Assembly: GCF_000701505.1 (NCBI RefSeq)
Contig: NZ_JNJB01000004.1
Location: 62,001-126,000, forward strand
DNA length: 64,000 nucleotides
Direction: 5' to 3'
Source: Dyadobacter crusticola DSM 16708
GTDB lineage: Bacteria; Bacteroidota; Bacteroidia; Cytophagales; Spirosomataceae
This document shows, one piece after another, positions 52,091 to 58,985 of this stretch. The notes under the pieces were generated by a model. That model saw only the letters and a list, made by a program, of their open reading frames with translations, did not search any database and was not told the origin of the DNA. The translations under genes were made by a program, and so were the position numbers. How positions within the stretch are numbered: position 1 is the first letter of the stretch; every line of letters begins with the position of its first letter.

Positions 52091-53035
52091 TCAGGACAGC
52101 TGGCCGCGTTTGCTGGCGATCACCGCCAGCGAAATGCCAAGCAGCGCGACACCGATCACAACTGCGGCGGCGACGGACATTGCCTTCTTTTTAGGCAGGT
52201 ACACTACCCCATCGCGATTGGCGACAGCCGGATCATTTACATAGCGACCAACCTTCGGAACAGCTGACTCCTCAAAATGGTAGGCCAGCTCGCGCAGTGC
52301 CTGCTGCATTTCGGCGCCGGACATTGGTTTTCCGTGACCGGACGCAACGATTTCGGGATTAAGCTCGGCCAGCATGTTGACAGATTCCTTCGACTGCTTC
52401 CAGTCATAAGTGAAATATTTAGGCGGGCCCGACACCACTTTCCGCTGTGTTGCTACGCAAAGCGCAGACTCCTGGCGTGTGGTTACAAATGCGTCACCAG
52501 ACAGCAGCAGCTTGTCTTTTTCACGCCACAAGCTGATATGCCCGGGCGCGTGGCCGGGCGTGTGGTAATACTTCCATTCGGGTAATACAGGTACCGAGCT
52601 CGTAACAGGCAGGGTTTGTATGGAGTCGGATACGTCAATGGGATCGTTGGGGTACAAATCTGCCATGTACGCCATTAACCCTCCGCCTACGCTTGGGTCG
52701 GCGGGCGGGTAAGCAGACTTACCTGACAGGTAGGGCACCTCTAAAAAGTGCGCTACGACGGGAACATGCCAGTCTTCCAGCAGCTTCTTAAGTGAGCCGA
52801 CGTGGTCAAAATGTCCGTGCGTGAGAACAATCGCTTCGGGCGGCATATTTTCACCGAATATCTCCGCGGCGACCTGCTTTATCTTAGGATATGCAGTTTT
52901 GAGGCCGGCATCCACCAGTACCCAGGTTTTGTCGGGATTGGCTATGAAAAATACATTGACAAAAATGTCCCGTAGCCCCCATACTCCCTCCGCTACCTTG
53001 AAATGCGATGCATTCATGATTGTGGCTTTTTCCAT
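52091..53035 (-). CDS. Metallo-beta-lactamase fold hydrolase with C-terminal membrane anchor
   Basis: The 314-residue protein has the MBL metal motif LTHGHFDHVGS (THxHxDH), further ligands in HTPGHAPGHISLW and SGDAFV, and SGHGKPM near residue 240. The C-terminus adds a hydrophobic helix (AMSVAAAVVIGVALLGISLA) and a short basic tail, so it is probably membrane-anchored. Substrate class (lactonase, glyoxalase II-like or other) cannot be decided. It is divergent from osmC and has a TGGCAC-type element upstream. Confidence 0.85.
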   Translation of the reverse strand: MEKATIMNASHFKVAEGVWGLRDIFVNVFFIANPDKTWVLVDAGLKTAYPKIKQVAAEIFGENMPPEAIVLTHGHFDHVGSLKKLLEDWHVPVVAHFLEVPYLSGKSAYPPADPSVGGGLMAYMADLYPNDPIDVSDSIQTLPVTSSVPVLPEWKYYHTPGHAPGHISLWREKDKLLLSGDAFVTTRQESALCVATQRKVVSGPPKYFTYDWKQSKESVNMLAELNPEIVASGHGKPMSGAEMQQALRELAYHFEESAVPKVGRYVNDPAVANRDGVVYLPKKKAMSVAAAVVIGVALLGISLAVIASKRGQLS

Positions 53036-53065
53036 TTTTAGTATTGTTGAAAGTTTCGTGTTGAG

Positions 53066-53081
53066 TTTAAAAATTGTGCCA
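53066..53081 (-). promoter_or_regulatory. TGGCAC-type element before MBL hydrolase
   Basis: Minus-strand TGGCACAATTTTTAAA, 31 bases before ATG 53035. Confidence 0.5.
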
Positions 53082-53163
53082 TTGAGTGCATTCCCTGGTG
53101 GTATTTATATATTTTTGGTTCAAGCGCTCAGACGCTTTCTTCATGCACATCGGTAAAGCTTAT

Positions 53164-53628
53164 ATGAAACAACATTTGTACAAAACCACTATCGAATGGA
53201 CCGGTAACCTGGGAAAAGGAACTGCCGACTACCGTTCCTACGAACGGAACCACATTGTAAAAGTGAATGGAAAGGTGGATATCGCTACTTCCTCAGATCC
53301 TGCATTCCGCGGTGATCCCGCCCGCCACAATCCGGAAGAGCTCTTTCTCGCATCTATTGCTTCATGCCACATGCTCTGGTATTTGCACCTCTGTACTGAA
53401 GCCGGCGTGATAGTTACTGCATACACCGACCAGGCAGAAGGGACAATGGAAGAAACGGCTAATGGAAGCGGCCGTTTCACAGAAGTTATTCTGTATCCGG
53501 CCGTGCAGGTACTCGAAGCACATATGCAGGAAAAAGCAGACGCACTGCACCACAAAGCGCATCAGTTTTGCTTTATCGCCAACTCCTGCAATTTCCCGAT
53601 CCGGCACAAGCCGGTATCTTACGTATAG
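53164..53628 (+). CDS. OsmC/Ohr family protein
   Basis: From ATG 53164 the 154-residue product shows the OsmC fold with both redox cysteines: LFLASIASCHMLWYLHLC and FIANSCNFPI. The family reduces organic hydroperoxides using thiols. FRGDPARHNPEELF is typical of the YhfA/OsmC-like branch. An in-frame ATG at 53086 adds 26 hydrophobic residues not found in the family. It lies among other peroxide-defence genes (YciE, catalase). Confidence 0.88.
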   Translation: MKQHLYKTTIEWTGNLGKGTADYRSYERNHIVKVNGKVDIATSSDPAFRGDPARHNPEELFLASIASCHMLWYLHLCTEAGVIVTAYTDQAEGTMEETANGSGRFTEVILYPAVQVLEAHMQEKADALHHKAHQFCFIANSCNFPIRHKPVSYV

Positions 53629-53656
53629 TAACGTACCTGAATATCCCACCTCCCCT

Positions 53657-53672
53657 TGGAACGGCTTTTGCA
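53657..53672 (+). promoter_or_regulatory. Sigma-54-like promoter before yciE-katE
   Basis: TGGAACGGCTTTTGCA, 34 bases before ATG 53707. Only this copy of the recurring element has the full TGG-AC-N5-TTGCA pattern (GG-N10-GC) of sigma-54 promoters. Confidence 0.6.
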
Positions 53673-53706
53673 AGTATAGCAGACATACTATAAACCGCTT
53701 ACTGTT

Positions 53707-54258
53707 ATGAAAACCGAGACAGGCTCAGAGCCAAAGTTCAAAACCAAGACTTCCGTTAAAGCCGAACCGGCTCTCACCGAATTATTCCTCGACAGTCTCA
53801 GAGATATCTACTGGGCTGAAAATCATCTTGTTAAAGTACTCCCAAAAATGATCAAGTCAACCAGCTCACCGAAACTGGCCAGCACGATCGAGGAGCATTT
53901 GGCACAAACAGTAGAGCACGTAAGTCGACTGGAAGTGATTTTCGACCTGTTAGGTGAAAAGGCGATTGCCAAGAAGTGCGACGCAATGGAGGGACTTGCG
54001 AAAGAAGGCGAAGGCATTATCGAAAGTACTGACGAAGGCACTGCAACGCGTGACGTTGGTATTATCCTCGCTTCTCAGAAAGTTGAGCATTACGAAATTG
54101 CCACTTACGGCGGACTTACCCAGCTTGCGAAAACGCTTGGTCTGAATGAAGTAGCCGAGATTCTTGCCAAAACACTGGCAGAAGAAAAGATGGCCGATGA
54201 GCTGCTCACAGAAGTTGCGGAAAATGAAGTGAATTACAAGGCTGCCGAAGAGGCCTGA
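53707..54258 (+). CDS. YciE/DUF892 ferritin-like protein
   Basis: A 183-residue DUF892 protein: a charged tail of about 20 residues, then LTELFLDSLRDIYWAENHLV, KLASTIEEHLAQTVEHVSRL, DVGIILASQKVEHYEIATYG and LTQLAKTLGLNEVAEILAKT. Conserved Glu/His positions give the di-metal four-helix bundle. It is 23 bp upstream of catalase on the same strand, so both are likely made together under oxidative stress. Confidence 0.92.
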   Translation: MKTETGSEPKFKTKTSVKAEPALTELFLDSLRDIYWAENHLVKVLPKMIKSTSSPKLASTIEEHLAQTVEHVSRLEVIFDLLGEKAIAKKCDAMEGLAKEGEGIIESTDEGTATRDVGIILASQKVEHYEIATYGGLTQLAKTLGLNEVAEILAKTLAEEKMADELLTEVAENEVNYKAAEEA

Positions 54259-54281
54259 ATCTAAACACATAAAATATTACT

Positions 54282-56468
54282 ATGGCGACTAACCAAGATC
54301 AGGAAAAACCGATACAGCCCGAAAACGATAAAATTGAAAACCTTGCCCCGCATACCACTGAGGATGAGGGTACATTGCTTACAACGAACCACGGCGTAAG
54401 AATCAACGATGATCAGAATTCACTGAAAGCCGGAGAACGCGGGGCTACTTTGCTGGAAGATTTTATTTTCCGGGAAAAAATGACCCACTTCGACCATGAG
54501 CGCATTCCTGAGCGCATCGTGCATGCGAGAGGATCTGCGGCTCACGGCGTTTTCCAGGTATATAAGTCCATGTCGGACGTAACGCGTGCGCACTTTCTGA
54601 GCGACCCAACCTTGGAAACACCTGTTTTCGTACGGTTTTCGACCGTAGCAGGATCGCGCGGGTCGACGGATCTGGCGCGGGATGTGAGGGGATTCGCTGT
54701 TAAATTCTATACACAGGAAGGCAATTTCGACCTTGTCGGAAACAACATGCCGGTGTTCTTTATTCAGGATGCGATTAAGTTTCCTGATCTGGTGCATGCT
54801 GTAAAGCCTGAGCCGGACAACGAAATCCCACAGGCGGCTTCGGCACATGATACTTTCTGGGATTTTATCTCATTGATGCCGGAGTCCGCTCACATGATCA
54901 TGTGGACGATGAGCGACCGGGCTATCCCGCGCAGCTACCGCATGATGGAAGGATTCGGCGTACATACATTTCGTTTCGTGAATGCAGAGGGCGTTTCGAA
55001 TTTTGTCAAATTCCATTGGAAACCTTTACTTGGTGTACATTCAGTAGCCTGGGACGAAGCGCAGAAGATTTCAGGAAAAGATCCTGACTTCCACCGTCGC
55101 GACCTTTGGGAAGCGATCGAAAGCGGAAACTTCCCGGAATGGGAGTTAGGTGTGCAAATTGTCCCCGAAGAGGATGAGTTCAAATTCGAGTTTGACCTGC
55201 TTGATCCCACAAAGATCATCCCGGAAGAACTGGTACCTGTTCAACGCATCGGTAAACTGACATTGAACCGCAACCCGGACAATTTCTTTGCCGAAACCGA
55301 GCAGGTAGCTTTCCATATTGGTCACGTTGTACCCGGAATTGATTTCACAAATGATCCGCTTCTGCAGGGAAGGCTGTTCTCCTATACGGATACCCAGCTG
55401 CTGCGTCTTGGCGGTCCTAACTTCCACGAGATACCTATCAACAGGCCGATTGTGCCGGTTCATAATAACCAGCGCGACGGCTTTATGCGGCAAACGATCA
55501 ACCGCGGCAAGTCCAGCTACGGACCAAACACGATCGGAAACAACTACCCGGCCCAGGCGAGGGCTTCGGAAGGTGGGTTTACGAGCTACCCGGAAAGAGT
55601 GGATGCGCGTAAAGTGCGCGCTAGAAGCAGAAGCTTTTTCGACCATTTCAGTCAGGCCAGGTTGTTCTTCAACAGTCAGTCTGAACCTGAGAAAGACCAT
55701 TTAATCGACGCACTCAGCTTTGAGCTGGGCAAGGTAACCTCGCCGGAAATCCGTACACGGATGCTGGGTATTTTGTCGCTGATCGATAAGGCGCTGGCAG
55801 CGGAAGTTGCATTTGCACTGCGCCTGCCCGTGCCGGAAGATCCTGAACTACCTGTGAACCGTAGCATTCCTGCAGACGGAGATCCTGCTGATTATGATTC
55901 CATTATGGCGGAAGGAAGTCTGACATCCTCAGCTGCATTGAGTATGGCGAACACGGTCAAAGACACGATCGCTACGCGTAAGATTGCATTCCTGGCAGCC
56001 GACGGCGTTGATGCGAATTCATTGATTACGGTAAAAAATGCATTGGAAGGTGCAGGTGCAGTCGTGGAGATTGTTGCCCCGCGTCACAGTTACCTCATTG
56101 CCGAAAACGATGTGCAAATCCCGGTTAATCATACCTTCCTGACAGCCGCTTCGGTTTTGTTTGATGCTATTTATGTACCTGGCGGAACCAACAGTGTAGC
56201 GACCGTGGAAGCAGATGCCGACGCGGTTCACTTCCTGAATGAAGCTTTCAGACACTGCAAGGCAATTGCGGCTGACGAATCAGCGATTCAGGTGTTGGAA
56301 GCGACCTATTTCAGCAAAAAGCTACCTGCTGATTTCTCCGATGCGACGGTGATCAAGGAAGGCGTAGTTGTACTTGACGATCCGGAAGCACTGGCGGATA
56401 AATTCATACTCGCAATATCGCAGCACCGTTTCTGGGAGCGCGAGAAACCGAGACGGATTCCTGCATAA
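54282..56468 (+). CDS. katE: Large-subunit (clade 2) catalase
   Basis: The 728-residue haem catalase breaks down hydrogen peroxide. It has catalytic His81 in IVHARGSAAHG, Asn in DLVGNNMPVFF, and proximal haem Tyr in RLFSYTDTQLLRLGG near residue 370. The extra C-terminal flavodoxin/DJ-1-like domain (about 565-720; KIAFLAADGVDANSLITVKN, IYVPGGTNSVATVEAD) is diagnostic of HPII-type large catalases. A strong terminator follows. The convergent ankyrin gene downstream recalls catalase-ankyrin pairs known elsewhere. Confidence 0.97.
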   Translation: MATNQDQEKPIQPENDKIENLAPHTTEDEGTLLTTNHGVRINDDQNSLKAGERGATLLEDFIFREKMTHFDHERIPERIVHARGSAAHGVFQVYKSMSDVTRAHFLSDPTLETPVFVRFSTVAGSRGSTDLARDVRGFAVKFYTQEGNFDLVGNNMPVFFIQDAIKFPDLVHAVKPEPDNEIPQAASAHDTFWDFISLMPESAHMIMWTMSDRAIPRSYRMMEGFGVHTFRFVNAEGVSNFVKFHWKPLLGVHSVAWDEAQKISGKDPDFHRRDLWEAIESGNFPEWELGVQIVPEEDEFKFEFDLLDPTKIIPEELVPVQRIGKLTLNRNPDNFFAETEQVAFHIGHVVPGIDFTNDPLLQGRLFSYTDTQLLRLGGPNFHEIPINRPIVPVHNNQRDGFMRQTINRGKSSYGPNTIGNNYPAQARASEGGFTSYPERVDARKVRARSRSFFDHFSQARLFFNSQSEPEKDHLIDALSFELGKVTSPEIRTRMLGILSLIDKALAAEVAFALRLPVPEDPELPVNRSIPADGDPADYDSIMAEGSLTSSAALSMANTVKDTIATRKIAFLAADGVDANSLITVKNALEGAGAVVEIVAPRHSYLIAENDVQIPVNHTFLTAASVLFDAIYVPGGTNSVATVEADADAVHFLNEAFRHCKAIAADESAIQVLEATYFSKKLPADFSDATVIKEGVVVLDDPEALADKFILAISQHRFWEREKPRRIPA

Positions 56469-56481
56469 CCGCTTAAATCAT

Positions 56482-56524
56482 AAACAAGAACACCCGGGCT
56501 CTCAGAGTCCGGGTGTTCTTGTTT
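56482..56524. terminator. Intrinsic terminator after katE
   Basis: ACAAGAACACCCGG pairs with CCGGGTGTTCTTGT around GCTCTCAGAGT, followed by TTTT. It lies between convergent katE and the ankyrin gene and can act on both. Confidence 0.88.
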
Positions 56525-56557
56525 TAAAGGATATCAGCTTTCACAGCAATCCAGCTT

Positions 56558-57034
56558 TTATACTTTTTCCAGTATGTTCAATGCTTCCTGGTTATTCTGC
56601 TGAGCTGCAAGATCGTAGACGGACAAGCCGCGCGCATCCAGTATACTGGTGCTGGCTCCCCGGCTGATCAGCAGCTTTACCAGGTCATTGCGCCCGAACA
56701 TGGTTGCGAACATCAATGCGGTGCCGCCGTTTCCGTGTTGCTGGTCAAGGTGTGCGCCTTTGTCGATCAGGAGATTGGCGATATCTACGTAACCTTTGAA
56801 TGCGGCTCCCATTAGCGCGGTATTTCCCCCATAATCGGCTCCGTTTACATCCGCGCCCGATTCGATGAGAAATCTGGCTGCTTCCAGCTGGTTGTTGTAA
56901 CAAGCCACGATCAGCGGCGTGTAGCCTTTTTCGTCCCGGCAGTTTACGTCGGTTTTCAGATCCACGAGTTCCTGCAGAACAGGAACATTCCCCAGTCTGG
57001 CAGCGTGGATTATTACTTGAGTGTAGTTTTCCAT
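56558..57034 (-). CDS. Ankyrin-repeat protein
   Basis: The 158-residue cytoplasmic protein from ATG 57034 consists of about four to five ankyrin repeats: RDEKGYTPLIVACYNNQLEA, ADYGGNTALMGAAFKGYVDI, GNGGTALMFATMFGRNDLVK and ARGLSVYDLAAQQNNQEALN. An upstream ATG at 57067 would include the promoter-like element. Ankyrin proteins paired with catalase (AnkB with KatB) are known to aid peroxide resistance; a similar role here is inferred from position only. Confidence 0.88.
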   Translation of the reverse strand: MENYTQVIIHAARLGNVPVLQELVDLKTDVNCRDEKGYTPLIVACYNNQLEAARFLIESGADVNGADYGGNTALMGAAFKGYVDIANLLIDKGAHLDQQHGNGGTALMFATMFGRNDLVKLLISRGASTSILDARGLSVYDLAAQQNNQEALNILEKV

Positions 57035-57062
57035 TTTTGTGTAGCGATGATGATTTGATTTT

Positions 57063-57078
57063 ACCAAATATTATACCA
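57063..57078 (-). promoter_or_regulatory. TGGTAT-type element before ankyrin gene
   Basis: Minus-strand TGGTATAATATTTGGT, 28 bases before ATG 57034; GG-N10-GG. Confidence 0.4.
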
Positions 57079-57125
57079 TTGAATTAAGCTGGCTGTCATA
57101 CCGGGAAAAACGAGGTTGCAAATCC

Positions 57126-57141
57126 TGGCGTGATAATTTAG
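57126..57141 (+). promoter_or_regulatory. TGGCGT-type element before GH15 gene
   Basis: TGGCGTGATAATTTAG, 34 bases before ATG 57176. Confidence 0.38.
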
Positions 57142-57175
57142 AATCTACCATTTTTGACATTACGCGACTACTTTA

Positions 57176-58981
57176 ATGCATAAACCCGACTACCACCGGA
57201 TTGAAGATTACGGATTAATTGGCAACCTCAAAACGGTTGCGCTTGTTTCGGTCGACGCTTCGATCGATTTCATGTGTTATCCCTCTTTCGACTCCCCTAC
57301 TGTGTTCGCCAGATTACTCGACAACAGAAAAGGCGGCAGCTTTGAGGTTTTTCCTCAAATGAACAACTACAATACCAAGCAGATTTACCTGCCGGCAACA
57401 GCGGTGCTGCTTACGCGCTTCTTTTCGGAGGACGGAATTGTGGAAGTAACGGATTATATGCCCATTAACGAAGACGCGGCAGACAATTCGACGGCGATCG
57501 TGCGGCAGATTAAAACGGTACGTGGCAATATCAAATTCCGCGTCAGGTGCCAGCCTGCTTTCGACTATGCGCAAAGTACCCATTCGTGTGAGCTGCGTGA
57601 CAATGCGGTGTACTTCAATCCGGATAATGCGGAAAACAATGTACTGCGGCTGATCGCGGATGTTCCCCTGGAAATGGAAGAACTTGCCGGCGTCGCTGAA
57701 TTTACTTTGAAACAGGGTGAAACTGCCTGCCTTGTTCTGGAATGTGGTAAGAGCAAAGTCCAGGACGAAAATCCCATTAGCACCTATAAAGCAAATACTT
57801 ACGGGGCTACCATCGCATTCTGGCGGAACTGGTCGAAAAAGTCTACTTACAAAGGCCGGTGGAACGGTACTGTCAACCGCTCAGTGATCACCCTGAAACT
57901 CCTTACTTCGCGTGAGCTTGGCTCCATGGTAGCGGCACCTACGTTCAGCCTGCCCGAAACGATCGGCGGCTCCCGGAACTGGGACTACCGGTTTATGTGG
58001 ATACGGGATGCTGCATTCACGATGTACGCATTCCTCCGGCTTGGCTACAACGACGAAGCTACTGCCTTTCTCAAATGGATCCACGACCGGTGCCGCGATG
58101 ACAAGTTGTACCTGATGTACACCATTTCCGGCGAACACGACCTGGCCGAACAAGAGCTGGATCAGCTGGAAGGTTATAAAGCTTCAAAACCCGTGCGGAT
58201 CGGCAATGCTGCTCAGGACCAGTACCAGCTGGATATTTACGGCGAGCTGATCGATACCATTTATATATACAATAAACAGCACGCACCGATCACGTTCGAG
58301 TTTTGGGAGACAATTGTGAAGCAGGTAAATGAAGTAATAGACAAATGGAAAACGGCCGATCACGGCATCTGGGAAATTCGCAATACCGAAAAGGAATTTC
58401 TGCACAGCCGGCTCATGTGCTGGGTAGCAATGGACAGGGCGATCAAAATCGGGCAACACCGCTCCTTTCCTTTTCCCGAAAACAAATGGAAGGAAGTCAG
58501 GGATGAGATATATGCAGATATTTACCATAACTTCTGGGATGAAGAAGTTGGTGCGTGGGTGCAGTACAAAGGCTCCAAAAACGTCGACGCGAGTGTGCTG
58601 CTGATGTCGCTGATGCATTTTATATCCCCGCGCGAGCCGCGGTGGCTGTCTACCCTCGACGTAGTAGAGGAACAGCTGGGCATTGATGTGCTGCTATACC
58701 GCTACAAAAACGGGCCTGATCAATTTGACGGACTGGAAGGCGAGGAAGGCACTTTTAATATGTGCTCTTTCTGGTTTATCGAGTCACTTGCCAAGAGCGG
58801 CCAGGTTTCGAAAGCATTGGAGAGTTTCGAGAAAATGGTGGGTTATGCCAATCACCTCGGTTTATTCAGTGAGCAGATCGGCCACAAGGCAGAGCATTTA
58901 GGCAATTTCCCGCAGGCATTTACACACCTTGCATTGATCAGCGCCGCATTGGAGATAGACAAGCAGCTCGACAGGACTTAG
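57176..58981 (+). CDS. Glycoside hydrolase family 15 (glucoamylase/trehalase-like)
   Basis: The 601-residue enzyme has an N-terminal beta-sandwich (IEDYGLIGNLKTVALVSVDA) and an (alpha/alpha)6 barrel from about 220: RNWDYRFMWIRDAAFTMYAF, AAQDQYQLDIYGELIDTIYI, GIWEIRN, EEVGAWVQYKG and LEGEEGTFNMCSFWFIESLA. No signal peptide, so cytoplasmic. Members of this bacterial GH15 branch act on trehalose or alpha-glucan ends; the substrate is not decidable here. Together with GlgX it suggests handling of storage or protectant glucans. Confidence 0.93.
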   Translation: MHKPDYHRIEDYGLIGNLKTVALVSVDASIDFMCYPSFDSPTVFARLLDNRKGGSFEVFPQMNNYNTKQIYLPATAVLLTRFFSEDGIVEVTDYMPINEDAADNSTAIVRQIKTVRGNIKFRVRCQPAFDYAQSTHSCELRDNAVYFNPDNAENNVLRLIADVPLEMEELAGVAEFTLKQGETACLVLECGKSKVQDENPISTYKANTYGATIAFWRNWSKKSTYKGRWNGTVNRSVITLKLLTSRELGSMVAAPTFSLPETIGGSRNWDYRFMWIRDAAFTMYAFLRLGYNDEATAFLKWIHDRCRDDKLYLMYTISGEHDLAEQELDQLEGYKASKPVRIGNAAQDQYQLDIYGELIDTIYIYNKQHAPITFEFWETIVKQVNEVIDKWKTADHGIWEIRNTEKEFLHSRLMCWVAMDRAIKIGQHRSFPFPENKWKEVRDEIYADIYHNFWDEEVGAWVQYKGSKNVDASVLLMSLMHFISPREPRWLSTLDVVEEQLGIDVLLYRYKNGPDQFDGLEGEEGTFNMCSFWFIESLAKSGQVSKALESFEKMVGYANHLGLFSEQIGHKAEHLGNFPQAFTHLALISAALEIDKQLDRT

Positions 58982-58985
58982 GTAT

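Noticed and set aside
53099..53114. TGGTATTTATATATTT as another copy of the recurring element before osmC
   Set aside because: Only TGG and T-richness agree; too weak to list with the others.
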